Assembly (NCBI RefSeq): GCF_900105925.1
Contig: NZ_LT629791.1
Span: 620,001 to 684,000, forward strand
Direction: 5' to 3'
Origin: Jiangella alkaliphila
GTDB lineage: Bacteria > Actinomycetota > Actinomycetes > Jiangellales > Jiangellaceae
DNA: 64,000 bases
The notes under the pieces are model-generated. The model saw only the letters and a list, made by a program, of their open reading frames with translations, did no database searches and had not been told where the DNA came from. Positions 51,424 through 60,143 of this stretch are shown here, in pieces. The position numbers and the translations under genes were made by a program. Position 1 is the first letter of the stretch; each line of letters starts with the position of its first letter.

Positions 51424-52208
51424 GGTCGGTTCGTCTCCTCGGAACGACGGCGGGCGGCGACGGCCACGACCCCGCCGCCGAGCAGGGCCAGGCCGGCCAG
51501 CGCGGCCGGGACGATCGGGGCGCCGGTCTCGGCGAGGTCGGACCCGCCGCCGGCCGCGGCACCCGCGGCGCCGGTGGTGGACGTCGGCGACGGCGTGCTG
51601 CCGGACTCGGTGCCGGCGTCGCCGGACGCGTCGCCATTGGCGTCGCCGCTGCCGCCGGCGCTGGCGAACGTGATCGGGATCAGCACGTCGGCGCTGCGGT
51701 CGGCCGTGCGGGTGTGGTCGGCGCGGGTGCCGACGACGCAGCCGTCGGGCGCCTGGGCGGGGTCGAGGCAGTCGGTGAACTCGTCGCTCCCGGCGACGCT
51801 CAGCTGCACGTCGAACGAGCCCTTGCCGCCGACCTCCTCGAACGGCGTGGCCAGACCCTCGCCGTACGACGGCGGGTTCGACGAGATCCACGCCGACGAG
51901 CCGCCGCCGCCTTCCATGTCAGCGCCGCCGAGACACGGCGTGGGCTGCTGACCTGCGCCGGTGTTGACGCACACGACGACATAGATGCCCTTGGTGAGGT
52001 CGTAGCCCTCACCGTGGATGGTGATCGTCTCACCGGCGGGGTCGAGTCCGTCGACCTTGGAAACGGTGATCGTCTGGCCTTCCGGACCGGTGGCGGATGC
52101 GGCCGCCGCGGTCTCCACGAGGCTCAGCGAACCCCCCGTCGCCAGGACCACCCCCAGCGCCGTCGCGAGTCGACGGCGACGCGATCGCCGTCGGGAAACG
52201 TTCGACAT
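51420..52208 (-). CDS. LAETG-anchored surface protein of the heme region
   Basis: A 262-residue exported protein. The signal has RRRSRRRRLATALGVVLATGGSLSLVETAAAA. One beta-rich domain follows with four Cys (VVCVNTG, TPCLGG, TDCLDP, DGCVVG), probably two disulfides. A Gly/Ser/Thr spacer then leads to LAETG (225-229), a helix and RRRSEE. No HtaA or NEAT domain is evident. The domain resembles short IPT-like modules in the giant neighbour (GLDPAGETITIHGEGYD). Its position as first gene under the iron boxes suggests a role in heme capture. It ends GTGA-overlapped with the giant gene. Confidence 0.82.
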   Translation of the reverse strand: MSNVSRRRSRRRRLATALGVVLATGGSLSLVETAAAASATGPEGQTITVSKVDGLDPAGETITIHGEGYDLTKGIYVVVCVNTGAGQQPTPCLGGADMEGGGGSSAWISSNPPSYGEGLATPFEEVGGKGSFDVQLSVAGSDEFTDCLDPAQAPDGCVVGTRADHTRTADRSADVLIPITFASAGGSGDANGDASGDAGTESGSTPSPTSTTGAAGAAAGGGSDLAETGAPIVPAALAGLALLGGGVVAVAARRRSEETNRP

Positions 52209-52264
52209 GTCCCACCCTTCAACCTGATGTCGGGGTTCTGCGGATCATGAGGCACAGTATCGGT

Positions 52265-52283
52265 ATAGGTAAGGCATACCTAC
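52265..52283. promoter_or_regulatory. IdeR/DtxR iron box 1
   Basis: ATAGGTAAGGCATACCTAC matches the DtxR/IdeR consensus at 14 of 19 positions and is itself a 6-5-6 palindrome (TAGGTA-n5-TACCTA). It lies between the divergent surface-protein and heme-oxygenase genes. Confidence 0.8.
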
Positions 52284-52284
52284 A

Positions 52285-52303
52285 TTGGGGTAGGCAAACC
52301 TAA
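52285..52303. promoter_or_regulatory. IdeR/DtxR iron box 2
   Basis: TTGGGGTAGGCAAACCTAA matches the DtxR/IdeR consensus at 16 of 19 positions. Its centre is 20 bases from box 1, two helical turns. With iron replete, repressor dimers on both boxes should silence both transcripts. Confidence 0.85.
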
Positions 52304-52349
52304 GATGCAATACTTGTCTCAAGTGCAGCGCCGACCCGGAGGAGAATCC

Positions 52350-53039
52350 GTGCCGACCACCCGTACGCCGGCCGACGCCGAGCCCCGAACGTTCTCCCAG
52401 GCTCTGCGCGAGCGCAGCTGGCCCCTGCACGACGTCGCCAACGGCGCGGACTTCATCAACGCGCTGATGGAGGGCCGCATGAGCCGCGCGGGCTACACCG
52501 CACTGGTCACGCAGCACCTGTTCGTGTATGAGGCGCTGGAGTCGGTCGCCGCCGGCATGCGCGACGACCCGATCGCCGGGCCGTTCGTCACCGACGAGCT
52601 CGAGCGGGTCCCGTCGCTGCGGGCCGACCTCGCCCACCTGCTGGGCGGCGCCGATGCCGTCGACGACCTCGAGCCGCTGCCGGCGACCCGCCGCTACGCC
52701 GACCGCATCCGCGAGACGGCGCAGTGGCCGGGCGGCTTCGTCGCGCACCACTACACCCGCTACCTGGGCGACCTGTCCGGCGGCCTGGCGGTCGGGACGC
52801 TGGTCGCGCGCGCATACGGCCTCGAGCTGGGCGGCGACGGCGTGCGGTTCTATCACTTCGCGCAGATCCCGAAGCCGCGGCCGTTCAAGGACGCCTACCG
52901 CGCGCGGCTCGACGCGGCGCCGTGGAACCCTGACGAGCGGGAGCGCGTCATCGACGAGGTCGTCGCGGCGTACGGCATGAACACCGAGATCTTCGTCGAG
53001 CTCGGCGCGGTGCACGCGGCGACGCCCGCGGCCGGCTGA
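52350..53039 (+). CDS. Heme oxygenase (biliverdin-producing)
   Basis: A 229-residue cytoplasmic heme oxygenase that opens imported heme to biliverdin, CO and iron. The proximal ligand is His27 in RERSWPLHDVANGADFI, and the distal helix has YLGDLSGG (138-145), both diagnostic of the HO-1/HmuO family. GTG at 52350 has GGAGGAGAATCC before it. An ATG 15 codons earlier lacks a site and would add residues not typical of the family. It is followed after one base by the heme-binding lipoprotein gene. Confidence 0.93.
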   Translation: MPTTRTPADAEPRTFSQALRERSWPLHDVANGADFINALMEGRMSRAGYTALVTQHLFVYEALESVAAGMRDDPIAGPFVTDELERVPSLRADLAHLLGGADAVDDLEPLPATRRYADRIRETAQWPGGFVAHHYTRYLGDLSGGLAVGTLVARAYGLELGGDGVRFYHFAQIPKPRPFKDAYRARLDAAPWNPDERERVIDEVVAAYGMNTEIFVELGAVHAATPAAG

Positions 53040-53040
53040 C

Positions 53041-54228
53041 GTGCGGCGTCGAGGTCGCGGGCTGGTCGTCGCCGTCGCGGCCGGCCTGCTGTTCGGGGCG
53101 ACGGCGTGTGTGGCACCGGAGGACGACGCGGCTGACGGGGGTACGGATGCCCGGCTGTCGTCGCAGAGCACCCCAGGGGAGCCCGCAGCCGATCCCGTCA
53201 ATGCCTGTCAGGAGCCGGTGACCGGGTTCGGGGTGACCGTCGACGCGGACGGTGAGCCGCTGCCGCCTCGTGCGTCGGCGTCCGCCGGCACGGAGGGGAC
53301 GGCCGAGGATCCGCGGTCGATCCTGGGGCCGTCCACCGCGATCGTCGACCAGACGGTGAACCCGGTCGCCGAGGACGTCGAGCCGGCGCTGCCGGTGACG
53401 GTGCACTCGTGCGACGGCGAGACCGTCGTCGTCGACGACGCCAGCCGCATCCTCGCCGTCGACCTCTACGGCACGCTCGCCGAGATCGTGTTCAGCCTCG
53501 GCCTCGGCGACCACGTCGTCGGCCGCGACGCGTCGACCGGGTTCCCGCAGGCCGCCGACCTGCCGCTGGTCACGCCCGGTGGGCACGACATGAACGCCGA
53601 GGCGATCCTCGAGCTGGACCCGACCGTCGTCCTCACCGACGCCAGTGTCGGCCCGCCCGAGGTGCAGCAGCAGCTGCGCGACGCCGGCATCCCGATGATC
53701 TTCTTCGACGACGCCCGCGACCTCGACCGCATCCCGAGCCAGATCCGCGCCGTCGCCGCCGCGCTCGGCGTCCCCGAGGCGGGCGAGCAGCTGGTCGAGC
53801 GGACGTCCGGCGAGATCGCCGACGCGCTGGCGCTCGCGCCCACCGGCGCCGACCCGCTGCGGATCGCGTTCCTCTACACGCGCGGCGGCATGGTGCAGCT
53901 GCTGGCCGGGCCGGGGTCCGGCGCCGACGCGATGATCCGGGCGGTCGGCGCGATCGACGTCGGCACGGACATCGGGCTGGACCGGCCGTTCACGCAGATC
54001 ACCTCCGAGGCGCTGATCGAGGCCGCCCCCGACGTGATCATCATGATGACCAAGGGTCTGGAGTCCATCGGCGGCGTCGACGGCATGCTCCGCCTCCCCG
54101 GCGTCGCCCAGACCCCCGCCGGCGAGAAGCTCCGCGTCGTCGACATGGCCGACTCCGTCCTGCTCAGCTTCGGGCCGCGCACGGGGCGCACCATCGAGGC
54201 ACTCGCCCACGCCGTCTACCAGCCATGA
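53041..54228 (+). CDS. hmuT: Heme ABC transporter substrate-binding lipoprotein (HmuT-like)
   Basis: A 395-residue periplasmic-binding-type lipoprotein of the FecB/BtuF fold. The lipobox FGATAC puts the lipid-bearing Cys at 23, followed by an unusually long disordered linker of about 90 residues. Then come RILAVDLYGTLAEIVFSLGLGDHVVGRDASTGFPQ and KGLESIGGVDGMLRLPGVAQTPAG, typical of HmuT. It should receive heme from the surface proteins. The stop overlaps the permease start by ATGA. Confidence 0.9.
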   Translation: MRRRGRGLVVAVAAGLLFGATACVAPEDDAADGGTDARLSSQSTPGEPAADPVNACQEPVTGFGVTVDADGEPLPPRASASAGTEGTAEDPRSILGPSTAIVDQTVNPVAEDVEPALPVTVHSCDGETVVVDDASRILAVDLYGTLAEIVFSLGLGDHVVGRDASTGFPQAADLPLVTPGGHDMNAEAILELDPTVVLTDASVGPPEVQQQLRDAGIPMIFFDDARDLDRIPSQIRAVAAALGVPEAGEQLVERTSGEIADALALAPTGADPLRIAFLYTRGGMVQLLAGPGSGADAMIRAVGAIDVGTDIGLDRPFTQITSEALIEAAPDVIIMMTKGLESIGGVDGMLRLPGVAQTPAGEKLRVVDMADSVLLSFGPRTGRTIEALAHAVYQP

Positions 54229-55391
54229 CGGCGACGGTGTCGACGCCGGAGGCGCCTGCGGCCGCGGCGGCCGGCACCGTCGCCGCCGCGACGCCGAGCC
54301 GGTGGCGGCGCGGGCGGGGCGGGCTGCTGATCGGCGGCCTGTCGGTCGCGCTGGTCGTCGTGACGATCGTGTCGGCCGGCCGCGGCCAGCTGCAGATCCC
54401 GCCGTCCGAGGTCGTCGGGTCGGTCCTGCACCGGCTGGACGCGAACCTGGAGTGGCTGCTGCGGCAGGTCGGGTGGACCGTCGACCTGCCGCTCGACGCC
54501 GGGCCGCGGCCGCAGCACGTGCAGGGCGAGAACACGCTCTGGCTGGTCCGGTTCCCGCGGGTCGTGCTGGCGCTGCTGGTCGGCGCCGCGCTGGCGACGG
54601 CGGGCGCGCTGATGCAGGGCGTGTTCGGCAACCCGCTGGCCGAGCCCGCCATCGTCGGGGTCTCGCCGGGGGCGGCGGTCGGGGCCAGCCTGGTGTTCGT
54701 CAGCGGCGCGAACTTCCTCGGCGAGTGGACGGTCGCGGTGGCGGCGTTCGCCACGGGCCTGGTGACGACGTTGCTGGTGTATGCGTTGTCGCGGTCGGGC
54801 GGGCGGACGGAGGTCATCACGCTGGTGCTCACCGGGGTCGCGGTCACCGCGGTCGCGTTCGCGATCGTGGCGTTCGCGACCTTCCTGGCGACCCCGGAGG
54901 CGCGGGAGCAGATCGTGTTCTGGCAGCTCGGCAGCCTCAACGGCGCCCGCTGGCAGGCGGTCGTCGCGGTGCTGCCGTTCGTCGCGGTGGGGCTGACGCT
55001 GGCGGTCGGGATGGCGCGGTCGCTGGATCTGCTCGCGCTCGGCGAGCGCTCGGCCCGCCACCTCGGCGTCCGGGTCGAACGACTCCGCCTGATCGCCATC
55101 GTCGCGGTCGCCATGCTGGTCGGCTCCGGCGTCGCCTTCGCCGGCGTCATCGGGTTCGTCGGGCTGGTCGTGCCGCACCTGATCCGGATGATCGCCGGGC
55201 CGGGTCATCGCCTCCTGCTGCCGGCCAGCGCGCTGGGCGGGGCGCTGCTCCTGGTCTCCGCCGACCTCGTCGCACGCACGGCCATCGCGTACGCCGACCT
55301 CCCGCTCGGCATGCTCACCGCCCTCGTCGGCGGGCCGCTGTTCTTCTGGTTGCTGCGCCGGACCCGCACCAGCCAAGGCGGCTGGGCATGA
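54225..55391 (+). CDS. hmuU: Heme ABC transporter permease (FecCD family, HmuU-like)
   Basis: A 388-residue permease with about ten helices. FecCD signatures are LRFPR-like VRFPRVVLALLVGAALATAGALMQGVFGNPLAEPAIVGVSPGA, ALGERSARHLGVRVERLR (ATPase contact) and GFVGLVVPHLIRMIAGPGHRLLLPASALGGALLL. A 30-residue Ala-rich N-terminus precedes the first helix. It overlaps hmuT and hmuV by ATGA and forms the heme channel. Confidence 0.92.
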   Translation: MTATVSTPEAPAAAAAGTVAAATPSRWRRGRGGLLIGGLSVALVVVTIVSAGRGQLQIPPSEVVGSVLHRLDANLEWLLRQVGWTVDLPLDAGPRPQHVQGENTLWLVRFPRVVLALLVGAALATAGALMQGVFGNPLAEPAIVGVSPGAAVGASLVFVSGANFLGEWTVAVAAFATGLVTTLLVYALSRSGGRTEVITLVLTGVAVTAVAFAIVAFATFLATPEAREQIVFWQLGSLNGARWQAVVAVLPFVAVGLTLAVGMARSLDLLALGERSARHLGVRVERLRLIAIVAVAMLVGSGVAFAGVIGFVGLVVPHLIRMIAGPGHRLLLPASALGGALLLVSADLVARTAIAYADLPLGMLTALVGGPLFFWLLRRTRTSQGGWA

Positions 55392-56260
55392 CCCGCGCCG
55401 CCTCCCAGCCGCTGCCACCGGAGGTCCACCGGCGCCGGAGGTGGGCGGCCGTTCGCCGAGGCCACCGGCTGCCCGAAGCACCCGTCCCCGGCGCTGTCGT
55501 GACCGCGGCCGCGAGCGTCTCCGTCGTCCTCGGCGGAGCAAGGGTGCTGGACGACGTGAGCATCGAGGTCCGGGCGGGCGAGGTGCTGGCGCTGGTCGGG
55601 CCCAACGGCGCCGGGAAGTCGACCCTCCTCTCCGCGCTCACCGGCGACGTCGACGTGTCGGCCGGAGCCGTGACCCTGGGCGGAGCACCGCTGCACGCGT
55701 GGTCGGCGACGGAGTCCGCGATGCGCCGAGCCGTCCTCCTCCAGCAGGTGCGACTCTCGTTCCCGTTCACCGTCGCCGAGGTCGTCGAGATGGGCCGGGC
55801 GCCGTGGACCGGCACGCCGCTCGAGTCCGCCGACGACGAGGCGGTCCGCTCCGCGCTTGCCGACGCCGACGTCGCGCAGTTCGCCGCGCGCCGGTTCACC
55901 TCACTGTCCGGCGGCGAGCAGGCCCGCGTCGCGTTGGCCCGGGTGCTGGCGCAGCGGACCGGCGTGCTGCTGCTCGACGAGCCGACCGCCGCGCTGGACC
56001 TGCGTCACCAGGAGCTCGTCCTCGGGGCCGCCCGTGCCCGCGCCGCCGCCGGGGTCGCCGTCGTGGTCGTGCTGCACGACCTCAACCTCGCCGCCGCGCA
56101 CGCCGACCGGGTCGCCGTCCTCGACGGCGGGCGGGTCGTCGCGAGCGGGACGCCCACCGAGGTCCTGGGCAGCGACCTGCTCACCGACGTCTACGAGCAC
56201 GACGTCGAGGTGATCGCCCATCCGCGCACGGGCACGCCGGTGATCCTCCCGCGCCGCTGA
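55388..56260 (+). CDS. hmuV: Heme ABC transporter ATP-binding protein (HmuV-like)
   Basis: A 290-residue ATPase: Walker A GPNGAGKST (71-79), Q-loop LLQQVRLSFPFTVAEVVEMGR, signature LSGGEQARVALARVLAQ, Walker B VLLLDEPTAALD, and switch His in LHDLNLAA. The first 38 residues are an Arg-rich extension not needed for the fold, so a GTG near codon 38 could be the true start, though the ATGA overlap favours the longer form. A strong terminator follows. Confidence 0.92.
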   Translation: MTRAASQPLPPEVHRRRRWAAVRRGHRLPEAPVPGAVVTAAASVSVVLGGARVLDDVSIEVRAGEVLALVGPNGAGKSTLLSALTGDVDVSAGAVTLGGAPLHAWSATESAMRRAVLLQQVRLSFPFTVAEVVEMGRAPWTGTPLESADDEAVRSALADADVAQFAARRFTSLSGGEQARVALARVLAQRTGVLLLDEPTAALDLRHQELVLGAARARAAAGVAVVVVLHDLNLAAAHADRVAVLDGGRVVASGTPTEVLGSDLLTDVYEHDVEVIAHPRTGTPVILPRR

Positions 56261-56305
56261 GTTCGCGGCGGGGGTGAATCACGGCGTGCACGCCGAAGGT
56301 CGTCG

Positions 56306-56356
56306 CGGCGCCTTCCCCGGCTCCGGGCGGACGGGCCGTCGCCGGGAAAGGCGCCG
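56306..56356 (+). terminator. Terminator after the heme operon
   Basis: CGGCGCCTTCCCCGG (56306-56320) pairs with 56342-56356 over 15 bases with one mismatch, 45 bases past the hmuV stop. A 14-base palindrome CGGCGTGCACGCCG (56282-56295) lies just before it. Confidence 0.7.
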
Positions 56357-56795
56357 AGTCAGCGGGCCGGTCGGGTGCGGCGAGCCGTCACCAGGACCGG
56401 GCCACGAATCTGGTTCTGAACCGCTGACGCAGCCCGGGCCGGTGCGCGCGAGCTCGATGCGCTCCGGCGCCGCGAGCCAACGCCGTCAGGTATCGCGGAC
56501 CCGTGCCGAACTGAGCATGTGCGGCCCGGTACTTACGCCTGCGTTCTGCCATGGATCGTTCGCCCCCTCCAACTGGCGGCCTCACCCCTGAAGAGCCGCC
56601 ATGCCGGCACCACAGCACGAATCATAAACGTGATTCGTCTCACAGTCATTGGTTTCACTTGTCCGCATTGCACGACTTTCATCGGTTTTGAACCAGCTAT
56701 TTCGGTCCATTTCCGGACCACGTACGTGTTTACCGAATGCACGAATGCGGACATCCCCGACGCCGGACGGGCCTGGTCACGAGGAACGTTTCAGC
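56357..56795. other. Long non-coding spacer before the ECF sigma gene
   Basis: About 440 bases without a convincing gene. From 56610 onward base composition turns clearly more AT-rich than the surroundings. It holds ACGAATCA-n6-TGATTCGT (56617-56638), GGTCC-n6-GGACC (56704-56719) and a tandem CGAATGC pair (56734-56740 and 56742-56748). A minus-strand reading frame at 56388-56618 has no recognisable features. I take the AT-rich part as a regulatory region for the sigma gene. Confidence 0.5.
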
Positions 56796-57341
56796 ATGAT
56801 CAAGGGGTGGGATCATGAAGAGTCGACCGTTTTGCTCGATCGCGCGTATCAGGGGGACGACGCCGCGTTCGGCACTCTCTATCGCAGGGTGTCCCCAATG
56901 GCCCGCCGCGCCGCGCACAACATCGTGCGCGACTCACACGCGGCCGACGACCTTGTCCAGGAGACGTTCTATCTCGTGCTGCGGGCGGTCCGGTCCGGCC
57001 GCGGCCCGCGCGACTCGTTCACGGGGTACGTCCTCGCGACGGTGAAGCACCTGGCGTACCGGTACTGCAGGACCGAGAGCCGCATGGTCGCCAACGACGA
57101 CCCGGACATGTGGGAACGGCACGCCGACATCGTCGTCCAGCCGCCGGCGCAGGCGGAGCGGGCCACCGCGGCCTGGGCGTCACTGCCGCCGCGATGGCGC
57201 AGCATCCTGTGGCTGGTCGAGGTCGACCGGTACTCGCCGGCCGAGCTCGCCGCGGGGCTGTCGCTGACGCCGAACGCGGTCTCCAGCCTCGCGTCTCGGG
57301 CCCGGCAGGCGTTGCGGACGGCGTACTCGGCGGCCGACTAG
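56796..57341 (+). CDS. ECF-type RNA polymerase sigma factor
   Basis: A 181-residue group 4 sigma factor. Region 2 (about 11-75) has LDRAYQGDDAAFGTLYRRV and HAADDLVQETFYLVLRAV. Region 4 (about 125-175) has LPPRWRSILWLVEVDRYSPAELAAGLSLTPNAVSSLASRARQALR. ATG 56796 has GAGGAACG ten bases upstream. Unlike most ECF factors it has no anti-sigma gene next to it; the only neighbour is a convergent phosphatase. It could be controlled from elsewhere or transcriptionally. Confidence 0.88.
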   Translation: MIKGWDHEESTVLLDRAYQGDDAAFGTLYRRVSPMARRAAHNIVRDSHAADDLVQETFYLVLRAVRSGRGPRDSFTGYVLATVKHLAYRYCRTESRMVANDDPDMWERHADIVVQPPAQAERATAAWASLPPRWRSILWLVEVDRYSPAELAAGLSLTPNAVSSLASRARQALRTAYSAAD

Positions 57342-57748
57342 CGGACGCCGCGCAGCCAGCGGCGTTGTAGCGGGGTCTCGACGGCGTTGCGGTGGTAGCG
57401 GGCGCGGATCCAGTCGACGGCCTCGTCCGCCGGGACGCCGTCGAGGATCGCCAGCGCGGACAGTGCCGTCCCCGTCCGGCCGCGGCCGCCACGGCAGGCG
57501 ACCTCGACCCGCTCGCCGTCGCGCGCCCGCCGGTGCGCCTCGTGCAGCGCGTCGAGGGCGTCGGCGCGGTCGAGCGGGATCCAGAAGTCCGGCCAGCGGA
57601 CCCGCCGATGCGGCCACGCGGGCATCGTCCCGCCCGTCAGGACCAGCGCGAAGTCGGCCGGGCTGGCCGCTGCGCCGAGCGGCCGGCCGCGCACCGTCGC
57701 GCCGCTGGGCAGGGTCACCACGCCGGTGTCGTCGAGCCAGTCCGCCAT
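57338..57748 (-). CDS. Protein tyrosine/dual-specificity phosphatase
   Basis: A 136-residue phosphatase. The P-loop is ACRGGRGRTGTA with nucleophile Cys85 and Arg91 (CX5R). A WPD-type general acid is present (Trp52-Pro53-Asp54). The size and PAWPHRRVRWPDFWIPLD lead match small actinobacterial phosphatases that act on phosphotyrosine or phosphoserine proteins. It overlaps the sigma-factor stop by four bases tail to tail. The substrate is unknown. Confidence 0.87.
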   Translation of the reverse strand: MADWLDDTGVVTLPSGATVRGRPLGAAASPADFALVLTGGTMPAWPHRRVRWPDFWIPLDRADALDALHEAHRRARDGERVEVACRGGRGRTGTALSALAILDGVPADEAVDWIRARYHRNAVETPLQRRWLRGVR

Positions 57749-57843
57749 GCGTCGATTCTCGCCGGTCGCGGCGGCCGGCTCGGCCGGCTCGGCCGGATCC
57801 GCCCTACGCCCACCGCGAACGCCGGCCGGCGGCGGCCGGCAGC

Positions 57844-58773
57844 TCAGACGGTCTCGGGGACGGCGTCAGCGGCGGGCTCGGCGCGACGGCGGCGAGCCGA
57901 CGCGGTCGGACGACGTAGGCCGAGGGCGATGCCGGCGCCGCAGAGCAGCGAGCCGGCCAGGCCGACCGGGGTCCAGGCGGACGTGCCGGCGACGACTCCG
58001 ACGATCAGGCCGGCGATCGGCATGACCCCGGCGAACAGCCCGGCCCGGTCGGCGCCGAGCCGGACCACGCCGCCGTACCAGAGCAGGAACGCGATCGCCG
58101 TCGTGCACACGGCCAGGAACGCGAGCGTCGCCGCCTCGGAGGCCGTCGGGACGACGAGGTCGGCGCCCGGCTCGAGCACGGCCAGGACGGCCAGCAGCGG
58201 GACCGCCACCAGGCACACCGCGCCGGACACCTGCAACGGGCTGAACTCCCTGAGCAGCGGGACGGCGAGCAGCGTGAACGCCGCCTCGCAGAGCAGGAAG
58301 CCGACGGCGTACGGCAGCGCGCCGAGCGGGGCCGTCGTCGCGCCTTGCACGACCAGGATCCCGGCGACGACGAACGTGCTGCCGGCGAGCGTCCAGGCGC
58401 GCACCCGGCCTCCGTCGAGCAGCGGACCGGCCAACGCCAGCACCAGCGGCGTCGCGCCGAGCACCGCGGCCATGAACGCCGGGTCCGATCGCGTCGTGCC
58501 CTCGATGAGCAGCCAGTTGAACGCCGCCAGCCCGGTGCCGGCCAACAGCACGAGCCGGCCCAGCTGACGCGGCCGCAGGCGCGGGAGGCGGACCCGGCGC
58601 GCCCGCATGACGGCGAGCAGCACGAGTCCGGCCACCAGGTACCGCCACGCCTGCCCGGCCAGCACCGGGTAGTCGGCCAGCAGCGGGCCGAAGGCGATCG
58701 AGGCGCCCACGACGGTCATGCCGACGGTGCAGGCCAGAGCACCGGCGACGGCGGGCGACGTGAATCGGGTCAT
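57844..58773 (-). CDS. EamA/DMT-family exporter
   Basis: A 309-residue ten-helix drug/metabolite transporter with two EamA repeats (VVGASIAFGPLLADYPVLAGQAWRYLVAGLVLL; second half RLGADRAGLFAGVMPIAGLIVGVVAG). It probably exports a metabolite or amino acid. It is divergent from a MocR regulator at 69 bases. EamA-MocR pairs are common and suggest that the regulator senses a compound the exporter removes. Confidence 0.88.
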   Translation of the reverse strand: MTRFTSPAVAGALACTVGMTVVGASIAFGPLLADYPVLAGQAWRYLVAGLVLLAVMRARRVRLPRLRPRQLGRLVLLAGTGLAAFNWLLIEGTTRSDPAFMAAVLGATPLVLALAGPLLDGGRVRAWTLAGSTFVVAGILVVQGATTAPLGALPYAVGFLLCEAAFTLLAVPLLREFSPLQVSGAVCLVAVPLLAVLAVLEPGADLVVPTASEAATLAFLAVCTTAIAFLLWYGGVVRLGADRAGLFAGVMPIAGLIVGVVAGTSAWTPVGLAGSLLCGAGIALGLRRPTASARRRRAEPAADAVPETV

Positions 58774-58793
58774 GGGATGATCGTGGCGTGCCA

Positions 58794-58840
58794 ACTGGCC
58801 CATGGACAGGGCCAGACGCGACGTGGTCCACTAGGCCAGT
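58794..58840. promoter_or_regulatory. Repeated GGCCAG motifs between exporter and MocR genes
   Basis: ACTGGCC (58794-58800) and GGCCAGT (58834-58840) are inverted, with a third GGGCCAG at 58809-58815. They fill the whole divergent spacer and overlap both likely promoters, so they probably bind the MocR protein. Confidence 0.5.
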
Positions 58841-58841
58841 G

Positions 58842-60143
58842 ATGTCCGACGTCGCCGCCGAGCTGGCCACGCCCTGGGGTCCGCCGCCGCCGAACGGGAA
58901 GGCCGCGTGGCTGCGCGGACGGCTGATCGACGCGATCCTCGGCGGCCGCTTGCTGCCCGGGACGGCATTGCCCGGCGCCCGCGATCTCGCCCACGCCGTC
59001 GGTCTGGCCCGCGGCACGGCCGACGCGGTCTACGCGCAGTTGCAGGACGAGGGGTTCATCCGCTCCGAGCCCCGGCGGCGGCCGGTCGTGACCGGGGGGC
59101 CCGGGGCAGGTGCGCCGGCGCTCGCCCCGCCCAGCTCGGCCGCTCCGCCGCCGTCGCCGGGGGTGCCCGATCCGGCGCTCTTCCCGCACCGGGCCTGGGC
59201 CGCCGCGACCCGCGAGGCGCTGGCCGGGCTGTCCGAACGGGACCTCGGCTATCCGGATCCGGCCGGTCACCCCCGGCTCCGCGCCGCGCTGGCGGACTGG
59301 CTCGCCCGGACCCGCGGGGTCGCGGCCGAGCCGGACCAGATCCATGTCACCGGCGGCGTCTCGCACGCGATGTGGATGCTGGCGACGGTGCTCGGCGCGG
59401 CGACCTGGTCGGTCGAACGGCCCTGCTCCCCCGGCACGACGCATCACCTGGTGCGCCGCCGGGTCGAGGTGGTGGAGGTGCCGATCGACGCCGACGGGAT
59501 CGATCCGGCGCTACTGCCCGGCGCCTCGGCAGGTGACGGGGGCGGGGCCGGGGCGGTGATGATCACGCCGAGCCACCAGTATCCGACCGGCATCCAGTTG
59601 TCCGCGGCGCGGCGACGGTCGCTCGTGGATGCGTGCCGCGCCGCCGGCCGCTGGATCGTCGAGGACGACTACGACTCGCACCTCGCCGCACCGGGCGTCG
59701 TGCCGGCGGCGGTTCAGGCGCTGGCGCCGGACCTGGTCGTGTTCACCGGTTCGCTGTCCAAGCTGCTGGCGCCCGGACTCCGGCTGGGCTGGATCGTCGC
59801 GCCGCCGACCGTCGCCGACCGGCTTCGTGAGCAGCGTGAGGACTCCGACCTCGGGGTGTCGGCGGTGCTGCAGCTGACGGTCGCGGCGCTGATCGAGTCC
59901 GGCGGACTGGACCGGCACCTGCGCCGGGCCCGCCGCGTTTACGACGAACGCCGGGCGGTGCTGGCGGCGCGACTGGCGCCGCGGTATCGGCTGAGCGGCG
60001 CGCCGGTCGGGGTGCACGCGTTCGCCCCGGCGGACGACGCGGCCTCGTTGGCGCGCGAACTGCGGGCGGACGGCATCCCCGCCGCCGCCGTGGACGACGA
60101 GCGGCATCCCGGCGCCGTGATCTCCGTCGCCGCCGTCCGCTGA
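58842..60143 (+). CDS. MocR-type regulator (GntR helix-turn-helix with aminotransferase domain)
   Basis: A 433-residue regulator. The N-terminal winged helix is LIDAILGGRLLPGTALPGARDLAHAVGLARGTADAVYAQLQDEGF (about 33-77). A type I aminotransferase-like body binds PLP at Lys307 in FTGSLSKLLAPGLRLGW, with EDDYDSH upstream. Such proteins sense PLP adducts of amines or amino acids. ATG 58842 is preferred because the GntR domain then starts at a normal distance. It faces the EamA gene. Confidence 0.88.
   Translation: MSDVAAELATPWGPPPPNGKAAWLRGRLIDAILGGRLLPGTALPGARDLAHAVGLARGTADAVYAQLQDEGFIRSEPRRRPVVTGGPGAGAPALAPPSSAAPPPSPGVPDPALFPHRAWAAATREALAGLSERDLGYPDPAGHPRLRAALADWLARTRGVAAEPDQIHVTGGVSHAMWMLATVLGAATWSVERPCSPGTTHHLVRRRVEVVEVPIDADGIDPALLPGASAGDGGGAGAVMITPSHQYPTGIQLSAARRRSLVDACRAAGRWIVEDDYDSHLAAPGVVPAAVQALAPDLVVFTGSLSKLLAPGLRLGWIVAPPTVADRLREQREDSDLGVSAVLQLTVAALIESGGLDRHLRRARRVYDERRAVLAARLAPRYRLSGAPVGVHAFAPADDAASLARELRADGIPAAAVDDERHPGAVISVAAVR

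Noticed and set aside
43906-51951. A plus-strand open frame of about 2680 codons opposite the giant HtaA gene
   Set aside because: It is an antisense artefact of GC-rich codons (few stops). It has no domains and is Val/Arg/Gly-rich, while the minus strand gives a coherent signal peptide, HtaA domains and an LPDTG anchor.
56388-56618. A 76-codon minus-strand frame in the heme/sigma spacer
   Set aside because: It has no ribosome site, no recognisable features, and overlaps the AT-rich regulatory region and hairpins.
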